From positions 54,209 to 118,208 of the forward strand of contig JAFSOR010000017.1 of the NCBI GenBank assembly GCA_017446885.1: a stretch of 64,000 nucleotides of DNA, in the 5' to 3' direction. This document shows positions 1-8,607 of this stretch, piece after piece. Both the position numbers and the translations under genes were made by a program. The notes under the pieces are model-generated. The model did not search any database, was not told the DNA's origin, and was given only the letters and a program-made list of their open reading frames with translations. This DNA comes from Spirochaetia bacterium. GTDB taxonomy: Bacteria > Spirochaetota > Spirochaetia > CADAEX01. Position 1 is the stretch's first letter, and every line of letters starts with the position of its first letter.

Positions 1-939
1 GCACAGGCCGAGTTCAAGCTGGACGATTCCGACATAACTGGCGGCAAGTACTATGTGGGTTTTCAGCTGGAAGGGGAGCTTGAGGCAAAACTCCGTTTTA
101 CCGACAGCCTTTCTGCTACTCTTGCCATCGAAATAGACCGCAAGGATGTGGATCCAGAGGAGGTTTCTGTATTCTACTGGATAGACGAGTTCCAGAGCAT
201 AAAGGGTGGTCTTTTCGACTCAAGCCTTACCCTTAACGATTTTCTTAAAAAGAAAAGCGAGCTTTTCTTTTACGATTCTCCAGGTGTAAAGTACATAAAG
301 GATTCTGGATTCACCAACATAGATACAGGTGTTGAGTATTCAAACCGCCATATTTTCGGGAACAAGACCCAGCTGGATGCCGCATTTTTCTTCAATTCTG
401 GACATAATGAGTGCCAGTTCTTCCTCACTGGCTACTACAACTTCACAGAAGGTCTTGACTTCATCGCATTCACTGTATCCTATCTTCCTTATGTTGTGCA
501 CAATGTGGCATTCGGCGGTTCTTCCGATGAATATAATTATAATAATTTCATCTTTGACCTGAAGTATTACCATAACATAGACCGCATAGTATGGGCTTGC
601 GAGGCAAATATAGGTACTAACTTGATAGACCCAGTGGGATATCTCCACTTCCCGGGCAAGGATGACAGCTGGTTTGCCTCTGCTGATGTGGCTTTGGGTT
701 ATAACTTCCATCTTTCTAATTTTGTCTACACCCCTGCACTTCGGGCGGGCATCCTGTGCCCCGACATCAAGTACATGGACGAGAACCGTAGGCTTGAACT
801 TATGCTTGGAAACTGGTTCCATGGTAAATATGTGTTTGTCCATTTGGACGGCGGAATCAGGTTTGATACTTATAAGAGCGGCAGTCTTAGAACTAAAGTA
901 GAACCTATCTGGGGAATCAATTTTTGCGTAAAATCCTAA
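1..939 (+). CDS. Probable outer-membrane beta-barrel protein, 3' part
   Basis: The reading frame is open from the first base of the window, so the true start lies upstream; the GTG at 55 is only an internal valine. The visible 312 residues alternate polar and hydrophobic residues and are rich in Phe, Tyr, Gly and Asn, as in transmembrane beta strands, for example around residues 100-200. I recognise no specific porin family. The stop overlaps the TTG start of the first CotH-like lipoprotein by 16 bp, so the two are probably cotranscribed and translationally coupled. A surface or envelope role alongside the CotH/DUF4956 genes is inference. Confidence 0.55.
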   Translation, partial: AQAEFKLDDSDITGGKYYVGFQLEGELEAKLRFTDSLSATLAIEIDRKDVDPEEVSVFYWIDEFQSIKGGLFDSSLTLNDFLKKKSELFFYDSPGVKYIKDSGFTNIDTGVEYSNRHIFGNKTQLDAAFFFNSGHNECQFFLTGYYNFTEGLDFIAFTVSYLPYVVHNVAFGGSSDEYNYNNFIFDLKYYHNIDRIVWACEANIGTNLIDPVGYLHFPGKDDSWFASADVALGYNFHLSNFVYTPALRAGILCPDIKYMDENRRLELMLGNWFHGKYVFVHLDGGIRFDTYKSGSLRTKVEPIWGINFCVKS

Positions 940-2021
940 GGGTATCTCTCCTCTGTCTGATTATTCTACTTTTCCTGACCTCCTGTGGTGAGTTCACAAC
1001 CAAGGATGATGACCCGGCTGTCGGAGAGATCGAAAAGGTGCAAATTTATATGCACCAGGATGAGCTGCAAGGATTATATAACTCAATGGCAGAAAACTTT
1101 TATACACCCTGCATTTTAAAAAAAGATAAATGGAGGGGAGATGCTGTCATAAAGATTCGGGGAAACACATCAAGGAGAGAATATAAAAAATCTTTTGGTC
1201 TTAAAATAGACAAGAATAAATATATGTTAGAAAGAGGAGAGGAGAACGGCGGGCTATATAATCGGATAGTTATGCGTGCATATCAGCTGGCAGGAGTTCC
1301 CGCCTGTAGTATTGAGTCTGTGGGGTTGTTTTTAAATGACTCGTATCTTGGTTGTTATAATTTCATAACCTATTATCGTGAAAATATATTGAAAGGTGAA
1401 TTGTACAAATGCCGCTTTCACGATTCTGAGCTGATGGTGAACAATCATCCTCTACGGGACAAAAGCAAGAAAGAATACCCCGATGATGGGGATTTCTCGA
1501 GCCTGGAACTCTTGATAATAGCGGCCACCAAATATTCAGATTCAGACTGGAGACAATTTGTGAAAAAAAATGTGGACATAGAGGAGATTGCCTCCTACAT
1601 GGTGGTTCATGATTTTTTTACCGTGGTTGACACTCGCGGTGCAAATTTCTATATCAACTATTGCGGAAAGTATCGTCTTATTCCTTGGGACAATGAACGC
1701 TGTATGCTTAAGAACAGTTCAGCCTTTACTTTGTGCGATGATAATAAGCTTATAAGGCAGCTTGCCGCTGTGCCTGAGGTAAAAGAGGCATATAACCGTA
1801 GGATGCAGGAACTGTTCACAGGCAGCGGTGCTACATGCATTCTGGATCAGCTCCAGAGCGAAGCAGCTGTCATGTTTGATGACCTGGCAACAGCTATGGA
1901 GAACGATCCAAAGTATTGCACATCTAAAAGTGATTTTATGAAAATAAAAGGCTATGTGCTGAACTACTTGGATAAAGATACAGGTCGTGCCGCCGAAGGA
2001 GATAAGCTGGTGCTTCACTGA
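924..2021 (+). CDS. CotH kinase-fold family lipoprotein, paralogue 1
   Basis: The protein has 365 residues and starts with TTG inside the end of the preceding gene. A signal peptide ends in a lipobox (LTSC, Cys about 21), so it should be a lipoprotein. The conserved CotH block follows: a RGNTSR motif near residue 78, a KKSF stretch just after it, then an MRAYQLAG-type helix and a PWDNE motif near residue 253. CotH proteins have a kinase-like fold and some phosphorylate protein substrates; whether this one is active cannot be read from sequence. It is the first of three tandem paralogues followed by a DUF4956 membrane protein, an association seen in other bacteria. Confidence 0.85.
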   Translation: MRKILRVSLLCLIILLFLTSCGEFTTKDDDPAVGEIEKVQIYMHQDELQGLYNSMAENFYTPCILKKDKWRGDAVIKIRGNTSRREYKKSFGLKIDKNKYMLERGEENGGLYNRIVMRAYQLAGVPACSIESVGLFLNDSYLGCYNFITYYRENILKGELYKCRFHDSELMVNNHPLRDKSKKEYPDDGDFSSLELLIIAATKYSDSDWRQFVKKNVDIEEIASYMVVHDFFTVVDTRGANFYINYCGKYRLIPWDNERCMLKNSSAFTLCDDNKLIRQLAAVPEVKEAYNRRMQELFTGSGATCILDQLQSEAAVMFDDLATAMENDPKYCTSKSDFMKIKGYVLNYLDKDTGRAAEGDKLVLH

Positions 2022-2022
2022 T

Positions 2023-3133
2023 ATGAAAATCACTCTTCTGCGCCATATCCCTAAACCGGTCCTCCTCCTTTGTGTCTTAGCTTTTGTTGTCAGCTGCGGC
2101 GAGTTCACCACTAAGGATGATAAGGTAGATACTGGGAAAATTAAAAAAATAGAGGTCTTTTTATCTGATGAAAATCTGAGGTGTTTTTACAGTACTATGA
2201 CCTTGGATACACAAGTTTCCTGCTCTGTCATTTTTGATGAATGGCATGGCGATGGAACAATAAAGGTTAGGGGCGATACATCTCGCATGTACCCTAAAAA
2301 ATCTTTTACCCTTAAAATCGATGGCAAAAAGTATATGCTGGAGCGTGGTGAGGAAAACGGGGGGCTATACAATCGTATTGCGATGCGTGCTTACCAGTTG
2401 GCTGGTGTAACCGCCTGTGATACCGAATCAGTAGGGCTTTTCCTTAACGACGAATATTTAGGCTGCTATAACCTTATCACCTATTATGATGAGGATGAGA
2501 TGGGTGGAGAGCTTTATAAATGCTATTTTGTTGAATATGATCATATGGAGAACAATCATCCGATTTATTCTCTTTCAGAGAAGAAGTTTCCAGATGATGA
2601 TAATTTTATGAATATGAGCAATCTTCTTGCCGCATTAACTACTTTTTCAGATGAGAAGTGGCGGCAATTCGTACTTGAAAATGTTGATCTGGAAAAAATG
2701 GCTTCATATCTTGTGGTACATGATTTTCTTACTGTCAAGGACACATCATGTTCAAATTATTATTTATATTATAATGGCAAATATAAGCTTGTTCCCTGGG
2801 ATCATGAACAATGTCTTTTGAAGGACAGAAGTAAATACCACCTATGTGATGACAATCAGCTTATAAGGCGGCTTGTAGCTGTGCCAGAGCTTAAAGCTGC
2901 ATACAACAACAAGATGCAGAAATTATTCAAAGGGGGGGGGGACAGAATGTATTCTGAATCGGCTTCAGACCGAGGCCGCTGCCATGTTTGACAACCTGGC
3001 CACCGCTATGGAAAGCGACCCTGAATATGCCACATCCCGCCAGGATTTCATGAAGATAAAGGCCTATGTCTTGAAATATCTTGATAAAAATACAGGTCGT
3101 GCTGCCGAGGGAGATAAGCTGGTATTACATTGA
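2023..3133 (+). pseudogene. CotH family lipoprotein, paralogue 2, frameshifted at a G10 tract
   Basis: Translation from ATG 2023, one base after the stop of paralogue 1, gives a lipoprotein signal (VVSC) and a full CotH core: RGDTSR, KKSF, the MRAYQLAG helix and PWDHE. The frame then enters ten consecutive G residues at 2932-2941 and stops at 2991 after an unrelated tail of about 14 residues. Reading with one G fewer restores about 60 residues that closely match the end of paralogue 1 (CILNRLQTEAA against CILDQLQSEAA) and stop at 3133. It is therefore either a phase-variable gene in the off state, a recent pseudogene, or a sequencing error in a homopolymer. Confidence 0.8.
2932..2941 (+). repeat. 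Homopolymeric G tract (10 G) in CotH paralogue 2
   Basis: Ten consecutive G residues lie in the coding strand near the 3' end of the gene. The other two paralogues have mixed sequence at the same position. No other G run in the window is this long; the others I noticed reach six. Nine or twelve G would keep the full C-terminus in frame, ten would not. Slipped-strand changes in such tracts are a known switching mechanism in treponemes. Confidence 0.9.
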
Positions 3134-3135
3134 GT

Positions 3136-4233
3136 ATGAGAAAATCTTTTTCCCTTATAATCCGACTGGCTCTTATTTGCTGTGTTTTTGCCAGCCTTAC
3201 TGGCTGTGGCGAATTTGTCGGCTCAAATGATGACGAGGTAAGCATCGGCAAAGCACAGAAGCTGGAACTATTTCTCTCAGACGACAATATGCTGCGGCTC
3301 TACAGTTCGGTATCTACCAATGAATCCTTCTCCTGCTCTGTAATCTATGAGTCCTGGCGTGGCGAAGGAAAGATAAAAGTGCGGGGTTACACCTCCAGGA
3401 TGCACCCTAAAAAATCTTTCCAGCTTAAAGTTGATGGTAAAAAATATGTGCTGGAGCGGGGCGACGGAGTTGCCGGTATAAGCAACCGTATTGCTATGCG
3501 GGCTCATCAGCTGGCAGGGCTCCCTGCCTGCGACACCGAGACTATCGGCCTATTCCTGAATGATGAATATCTGGGCTGCTATAACCTTATCACCTATTAT
3601 GACGAGGATATCCTTGGGGGTGAGCTCTATAAATCCTATTTTGAGGATTATGACAATATGGAAAACAATCATCCCCTTCGTTCTCTGTCTGAAAAGAAGT
3701 TTCCCGAGGATGACAATTTCTCCAACCTGGAGAACCTGCTGGCCGCTGTCACCACTTTCTCCGATGCCAAGTGGGAGCAGTTTGTGCGGGATAATGTGGA
3801 TGTGGAGAAAGTGGCATCATATCTGGCAGTGCACGACTTCCTGCTGGTCAACGATACATTCAGAACTAATCTGTACATTGCATATAATAAAAAATTTTAT
3901 CTTTTACCCTGGGACAACGAGTCCTGTATAGGTTATAATGAGAGTACATATAAAATAGGAGGAGACAATCAGCTGACCAAAAGGTTGGTTGCTGTCCCAG
4001 AGATAAAAGCAACTTATAACCGGCGGATGAAAGAGCTCTTCATGGATGACGGCATCCTTTCAACCCTTAAGACTGATGCAGAAAAAATGTTTGAGAGTGC
4101 CGGTACTGCCATGAAGAATGACCCGAACTATAAAGACGGGTATGGAAAATATCTGAAGGAGAAGGAAAGGTTTTTGAAATTTCTGTCCCCCAGCGGAAGA
4201 GTTTCCCGCCTGACTGATCCAGTTTTGAAATAG
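3136..4233 (+). CDS. CotH kinase-fold family lipoprotein, paralogue 3
   Basis: ATG 3136 is preferred over the TTG at 3130, which overlaps the paralogue 2 tail; the lipoprotein signal (LTGC) then starts cleanly. The 365 residues carry the same CotH blocks as the two upstream copies: RGYTSR, KKSF, MRAHQLAG and PWDNE. The C-terminus differs from copies 1 and 2 after the MKELF segment, where it lacks the G run. It probably sits on a periplasm-facing membrane surface. The tandem arrangement suggests local duplication and divergence. The next gene begins 8 bp downstream of its stop. Confidence 0.85.
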   Translation: MRKSFSLIIRLALICCVFASLTGCGEFVGSNDDEVSIGKAQKLELFLSDDNMLRLYSSVSTNESFSCSVIYESWRGEGKIKVRGYTSRMHPKKSFQLKVDGKKYVLERGDGVAGISNRIAMRAHQLAGLPACDTETIGLFLNDEYLGCYNLITYYDEDILGGELYKSYFEDYDNMENNHPLRSLSEKKFPEDDNFSNLENLLAAVTTFSDAKWEQFVRDNVDVEKVASYLAVHDFLLVNDTFRTNLYIAYNKKFYLLPWDNESCIGYNESTYKIGGDNQLTKRLVAVPEIKATYNRRMKELFMDDGILSTLKTDAEKMFESAGTAMKNDPNYKDGYGKYLKEKERFLKFLSPSGRVSRLTDPVLK

Positions 4234-4241
4234 GAGTGAAT

Positions 4242-4916
4242 ATGGAAGTTGAAACTTTTCCTACAATAATTTTTTTGAACTGTCTTAAAGGCCTTGGACT
4301 TGCGGCGCTTCATAACTTCTGGCTTGCAGAAGTCTATAAGATTATGAACAAGTCCAAGCAGAACAACTATGTGATGATGCAGTCCATGGTGTTCATATCT
4401 GTGATTCTGGCTGGGGCTATGATGGTTATAGGCAACAACCTGGCTGTAGCATTCGGTCTTGTGGGCGCAGTATCCATAGTCAGGTTCAGGATGAATGTTG
4501 GCAGCATAATGGATATGTCCTTCATCTTCCTTTCCATCGTGATTGGTATGGCCTGCGGTCTGGGCTTCTACTTCATTGCCACCATAATCGCGGTGTTCAC
4601 CGGTGTTCTTATGCTGTGCATCCATTTCTCAAGCTTTGGAAAGAAGTTTTTCAGGAACAGTATTGAGCTGGAGATAACTATAGAGTTCCCGCGGGCTTTG
4701 CTGGAAAATATGTCTGACAGGGACGAGATAATGCGCTCCATAAGTGAGTCTGATGATCAGGAGATGACATTCCTTGAGTACAAGAGCAAGGCCGATTCCA
4801 TAGAGGTCTGTTTCCGTGCAGTCTGGAAAGATATGACCCACGTGCAGAGACTTGAGAAGATTCTTAAAGAGAAGTTCCCCGGCGAAGCTATCTCAATAAA
4901 GGCTGTCAGAATTTAG
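4242..4916 (+). CDS. DUF4956 family membrane protein
   Basis: An AGGAG at 4232-4236 is correctly spaced for ATG 4242; the upstream in-frame GTG at 4236 overlaps that ribosome binding site and is unlikely. The 224-residue product has several N-terminal membrane segments and the family hallmark GAVSIVRFR about a third of the way in, followed by a soluble C-terminal domain of about 90 residues. Its function is unknown. DUF4956 genes recur next to CotH and polyphosphate-polymerase (VTC) domain genes, which fits the three CotH genes upstream. No VTC gene lies in this window; one could be upstream. The 3' end overlaps the convergent YgjV-like gene by 11 bp. Confidence 0.8.
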   Translation: MEVETFPTIIFLNCLKGLGLAALHNFWLAEVYKIMNKSKQNNYVMMQSMVFISVILAGAMMVIGNNLAVAFGLVGAVSIVRFRMNVGSIMDMSFIFLSIVIGMACGLGFYFIATIIAVFTGVLMLCIHFSSFGKKFFRNSIELEITIEFPRALLENMSDRDEIMRSISESDDQEMTFLEYKSKADSIEVCFRAVWKDMTHVQRLEKILKEKFPGEAISIKAVRI

Positions 4917-5400
4917 CTCTTATAATTCCTACTGCGCATGTGATCATCGAGGTGAAATCCACTGCTATTCCCACATAGTTCTGCAAACGGGCATCGTATA
5001 TCAGGAACATAAGCTGCATAACTGCTAAAATCACTTTGAGCAGCACTACATTTTCCGAATCCAGATACCAGGTGAAAAGGCACATTGCCATTACCGGCAG
5101 CCAGCCATAAAGCCCTTCGGCTCCCAGCGCAGCATACAATCCCACCTGTGCTGCGATAAAAATCAGTTTCCACTTAAGCGTATATTTCCACCGGATGCAC
5201 ACAACATTCCGGACTATAGCCACCATGTCCACGATAAAGCCGGAGATTCCGCCCAGAATCAGCATTCCGACACCCATGAAGACTTCCTGGAGGATCTGGG
5301 CTATGAGGATATTCCGTTTTGTCCTTATAAGTCCCAGGGACACTAGAATCACTGCCCCCAGGAAGAAAACTCCGTTTCCTAAAACTATTCTAGCAGCCAT
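4906..5400 (-). CDS. YgjV-family inner-membrane protein
   Basis: The product is 164 residues with about six short hydrophobic segments and few charges. It has the arginine-rich turn (IRTKRNILIAQ) and the RNVVCIRWK segment seen in YgjV/Imp proteins, whose function is unknown. The gene runs convergently into the DUF4956 gene, with an 11 bp overlap, and its start lies next to the threonine synthase stop, so it may be the last gene of that minus-strand unit. Confidence 0.65.
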   Translation of the reverse strand: MAARIVLGNGVFFLGAVILVSLGLIRTKRNILIAQILQEVFMGVGMLILGGISGFIVDMVAIVRNVVCIRWKYTLKWKLIFIAAQVGLYAALGAEGLYGWLPVMAMCLFTWYLDSENVVLLKVILAVMQLMFLIYDARLQNYVGIAVDFTSMITCAVGIIRAKF

Positions 5401-5406
5401 GTGCCT

Positions 5407-6711
5407 TTAAAAGGTCTTCTTAAGGTAGTCCTTAAGAGCTTCGGCTGTATTCTCCACAACCACAGAGTGCTTCTCAAGCTTAAGGAGCCGCTCCAGGTTA
5501 GGGGGCAGAGCAGGGCGGCTGCCTGTAGCCTCTTCCACCACCTCTAGGAACTTGCCCGGGTGTGCAGTTGAGAGGGAGATTATAGCTGTATCTTTTGGCT
5601 GATACTTTTCCTTGTACCTGCACGATGCCACATAGCCTACTGCTGTGTGCGGATCTATGAACTTCTTCTTCTCTGCATAGAAGTCCTTGATAGCCTGCAG
5701 GGTATCTTCGTTGGATACCCAGGCTCCCTTTATCAGGGCTCCCATCTTCTTGTAATCATCGTCAAAAATGTATCTAAGCCGCTCGAAGTTGCTCGGGTCG
5801 CCTACGTCCATGGCGTTGGAGTAGGTCTTGAAGCTTGGGTGCGGCTCGTACTTGCCCGACTCCAGGTACATCGGTACCTCGTTGTTCAGGTTTGTTGCTG
5901 CGATAAACTCCTTTACAGGCATTCCCCAGCACCAGTCAAGCACTCCGGCTGTAAGGTTTCCGAAGTTTCCGCTAGGCACGCAGAATACGATGTTCTTGTA
6001 CTTTGCCTTGAGCTGGTTATAGGCATACATATAGTAGAAGGACTGTGGGAACAATCTTCCCAGGTTGATTGAGTTTGCCGATGTCAGCGGCAGATACTGC
6101 ATATCAAGGCTGGTAAAGATTTGTTTTACCATACGCTGGCAGTCGTCGAATGAGCCTTTTACCTCCAGGGCCCTTACGTTCTTGCCCAGTGTGGTAAGCT
6201 GCTTTTCCTGCAGAGGGCTTACACGGCCGGAGGGGTATAGAATGACAACATCGATGTTCTTTTTCTCAAAGAAGGCCTGTGCAACTGCGCTCCCGGTGTC
6301 GCCCGATGTGGCGGTGAGTATGATGGCTCTGCGGTTTTCGGACTGAAGGAATTCTTCCATGGATGCTGCCAGGAAGCAGGCTCCGAAGTCCTTGAATGCC
6401 GATGATGGGCCGTGGAAAAGCTCTTCGATATAGATGTCATTTCCGGTATCCACAATCTCGGGCTTGAAGTAATAGGCCCGGTTGATGATCCGCGCTGCAG
6501 TCTCTTTGTCCATCTCGTCCTTGAGTATGGCGGCAGTGAGCTCTATTGCAGACTCGTTGAATGGTGTGTCGGCTGTCATTTCTGCATAAAGGGCAGAAAG
6601 GTCCGGTGTGGAATCGGGTACGAAAAGGCCGCCTTCCGGGGAAAGACCCTGGAAAACAGCTTCCTTGAATGTTACAACTCTATTTTTGTCTCTTGTGCTT
6701 ATGAATTTCAT
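5407..6711 (-). CDS. thrC: Threonine synthase
   Basis: Threonine synthase converts O-phospho-L-homoserine to threonine with PLP. The start at ATG 6711 (MKFISTRDKN) is preferred; the frame extends upstream only to a weak TTG. The N-terminus is typical of the family (VTFKEAVFQGLSPEGGLFVP). The PLP lysine is in SSAFKDFGA near residue 113, and TATSGDTGSA and a SGNFGN phosphate-binding loop are also present. At 434 residues it has the length of the bacterial thrC group. A 66 bp gap separates it from the divergent aminotransferase-like gene. Confidence 0.93.
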   Translation of the reverse strand: MKFISTRDKNRVVTFKEAVFQGLSPEGGLFVPDSTPDLSALYAEMTADTPFNESAIELTAAILKDEMDKETAARIINRAYYFKPEIVDTGNDIYIEELFHGPSSAFKDFGACFLAASMEEFLQSENRRAIILTATSGDTGSAVAQAFFEKKNIDVVILYPSGRVSPLQEKQLTTLGKNVRALEVKGSFDDCQRMVKQIFTSLDMQYLPLTSANSINLGRLFPQSFYYMYAYNQLKAKYKNIVFCVPSGNFGNLTAGVLDWCWGMPVKEFIAATNLNNEVPMYLESGKYEPHPSFKTYSNAMDVGDPSNFERLRYIFDDDYKKMGALIKGAWVSNEDTLQAIKDFYAEKKKFIDPHTAVGYVASCRYKEKYQPKDTAIISLSTAHPGKFLEVVEEATGSRPALPPNLERLLKLEKHSVVVENTAEALKDYLKKTF

Positions 6712-6777
6712 AATTTCATAATATATCAAGTTTTGTGTTTTTACTATACATTTTCTTGAAAGAACGTTAAAATTATA

Positions 6778-7500
6778 ATGATGAATAAGATTCCAGAAAT
6801 CAGCAGAGCCCGTGGCTACTATGTTTACACCGCAAACGGAAAGCGCTACCTTGATATGGCGCTGGAAGGGGGGCGGTTAATTATGGGGCACAGGCAGAAG
6901 GGCTACGCCCTGGCAATGAAGAATGCCATAGACAAAGGTATTCTAAGCTGTTATCCATCGCCTTATGCTGGACGTCTTAAGAAGGCTGTTAAGGAGCTTT
7001 TGGGAAAGGAGTGCTTTGTATACCTGTTAAGTAGCGAAGAGCGGGCAAGAGAGATCCTGAAACAAGTTCAGGATGACGCCTCAGTTCAGACCCTACTGCT
7101 TCCAGTCCCAGCTGCCTTTGCGCCCGGGGTTGTGGTTTCAGGCAGCGAGCTCTCTTTGGAAGATGAGTCTGTTTCGCCGGTGATTCTTGCAGGTGCGGTG
7201 CGTGCAGTCTATAACCTGATAGCTTTTAAGAAAGAGGCCGATTACTCTGGCTGGGAAAAGGGAGGCAAAGCCGATTCTTGCAAGAGCCTTACAGAAGCCT
7301 GTGGGGACAGGTGGGAAGTGGAGCTTCCGTACATCTTTCCACTCTTTGAGCCTGACAAATACGGAGCTGTGTGGAATGCCTCCTTTGAGGCAGGGATCAT
7401 GCTTTCACCCGATTACGACAAGCCTTCTGTCTTGCCCCCATATGATGAGCTTGCAGAAGGAATGCGGAAAAAGGTGCTGAAATTACTGGCAGAATGCTAA
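6778..7500 (+). CDS. Class-III aminotransferase-like protein, truncated
   Basis: The 240 residues open like a class-III PLP aminotransferase: YYVYTANGKRYLDM, then GGRLIMGHRQKGYALAMKNAI, with a CYPSPYAGRLKKAV segment. Family members are usually over 400 residues; here the large PLP-binding domain and its Schiff-base lysine cannot be recognised, so aminotransferase activity is unlikely. A palindromic repeat is inserted in frame at 7053-7077. The gene ends 11 bp before the glycosyltransferase start. It may be a degraded paralogue or a shortened protein with a new role. Confidence 0.55.
   Translation: MMNKIPEISRARGYYVYTANGKRYLDMALEGGRLIMGHRQKGYALAMKNAIDKGILSCYPSPYAGRLKKAVKELLGKECFVYLLSSEERAREILKQVQDDASVQTLLLPVPAAFAPGVVVSGSELSLEDESVSPVILAGAVRAVYNLIAFKKEADYSGWEKGGKADSCKSLTEACGDRWEVELPYIFPLFEPDKYGAVWNASFEAGIMLSPDYDKPSVLPPYDELAEGMRKKVLKLLAEC
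7053..7077 (+). repeat. Palindromic coding repeat, copy 1
   Basis: The core ATCCTGAA-acaag-TTCAGGAT (7054-7074) is a perfect 8 bp stem with a 5-base loop, followed by GAC. It is read through in frame as KQVQDD. A related hairpin with compensating base changes lies at 63957-63975 in dnaX, also followed by TGAC. Confidence 0.6.
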
Positions 7501-7511
7501 AATAAGGATAT

Positions 7512-8234
7512 ATGAACGATATGAAATTGCTGGTAATAATTCCAACCTACAACGAGATTGAAAATATTAGAAAACTGCTGCCGGAGGTTTTCGCTGTAAT
7601 TCCAGGGAATGCAGGAATTCTGGTTGTTGATGACAGTTCCCCCGATGGAACAGCTGCTGCAGTAAAAGAGATGCAGAGCCAGTATCCAGAGCAGCTTTTT
7701 ATACTGGAGCGGAGTGGAAAACAGGGTCTTGCAACAGCCTATATAACCGGGTTCAAGTGGGGCATGGAGCATGGCTTTGATGTGCTGTGCGAGATGGATG
7801 CCGATTTTTCCCATAAGCCTGAGTACCTGCTTGAACTTTACGAAGCAATCCAGAGCTATGATGTTGCGATTGGATCACGCAATATCAAGGGGGGCAGCGT
7901 GGAGAACTGGTCGTTCCTGCGGAACCTTATCTCTAAGGGTGGCTCTTTGTATTCCAGAATTGTGCTGGGGGTTAAGGTTAAGGATCTTACTGGTGGCTAC
8001 AACATGTGGCGAAAGGAAGCGCTTGATAAGATAGGGCTTGACTCCATAATCTCCAGAGGCTACAGCTTCCAGATAGAGATGAAGGCTAAGGCCGAGAAAA
8101 GGGGTTGCTCCATAAAGGAGATTCCTATAGTGTTTCCCGACAGGGTTTATGGGCAGTCAAAGATGAGCCAGGGGATTTTCCTTGAGGCTCTGGCAAATGT
8201 CTGGAAGGTTAGGAAGTGTTTAAAAAATTCTTAA
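7512..8234 (+). CDS. Polyprenol-phosphate mannosyltransferase-like glycosyltransferase (GT2)
   Basis: A GT-A glycosyltransferase of the DPM1/polyprenyl-phosphate sugar type. It has VIIPTYNE at the N-terminus, a DDSSPDGT loop near residue 40, EMDADFSH holding the metal-binding DXD near residue 96, and the GSRNIKGG and DLTGGYNMWR blocks. There is no C-terminal membrane domain, so it belongs to the soluble class; a GtrA-like membrane partner is encoded directly downstream with a 19 bp overlap. It probably loads a sugar onto a lipid carrier for envelope glycan synthesis. ATG 7512 is chosen because an AAGGA lies 4 bases upstream. Confidence 0.88.
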   Translation: MNDMKLLVIIPTYNEIENIRKLLPEVFAVIPGNAGILVVDDSSPDGTAAAVKEMQSQYPEQLFILERSGKQGLATAYITGFKWGMEHGFDVLCEMDADFSHKPEYLLELYEAIQSYDVAIGSRNIKGGSVENWSFLRNLISKGGSLYSRIVLGVKVKDLTGGYNMWRKEALDKIGLDSIISRGYSFQIEMKAKAEKRGCSIKEIPIVFPDRVYGQSKMSQGIFLEALANVWKVRKCLKNS

Positions 8235-8605
8235 AGTTCGGAATAACTGGCGGGCTGGGTACTGTGACCAACCTGGTGCTCTTTTTTATCTTTGCAGATA
8301 AGATGAATATGCCGCCAACACCGGTGAGCATGGCCTGTTTCATTATCGCAGGAACTCAGAACTATCTTATAAACCATCTGTGGACATTCAAAGCCCAGAG
8401 CAGGGGAACCAGTCCGTCGTTCACCCTCTGGGGCAAGTTCATGGCATCTTCTCTGTGCGGATTGGCAATTAATATTGCGGTGCTGAACCTGCTGCTCTAT
8501 TTCCTCACCTGGCCATATGCGACTATCCCGCAGGCCTTGGGTATACTTGCCGGAATGGGTGTGAATTTTCTATTTTCTAATTTCTTTGTGTTCAGAAAAC
8601 GTTAA
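8216..8605 (+). CDS. GtrA-like membrane protein
   Basis: A 129-residue protein with four predicted membrane segments and GtrA features: KFGITGGLGTVTNL at the N-terminus and NYLINHLWTF in the middle, with a C-terminal NFLFSNFFVFRKR. GtrA proteins are thought to help move polyprenol-linked sugars across the inner membrane. It starts at GTG 8216, inside the upstream glycosyltransferase gene, consistent with coupled translation. It ends 2 bp before the convergent copper ATPase stop. Confidence 0.85.
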   Translation: MFKKFLKFGITGGLGTVTNLVLFFIFADKMNMPPTPVSMACFIIAGTQNYLINHLWTFKAQSRGTSPSFTLWGKFMASSLCGLAINIAVLNLLLYFLTWPYATIPQALGILAGMGVNFLFSNFFVFRKR

Positions 8606-8607
8606 AT

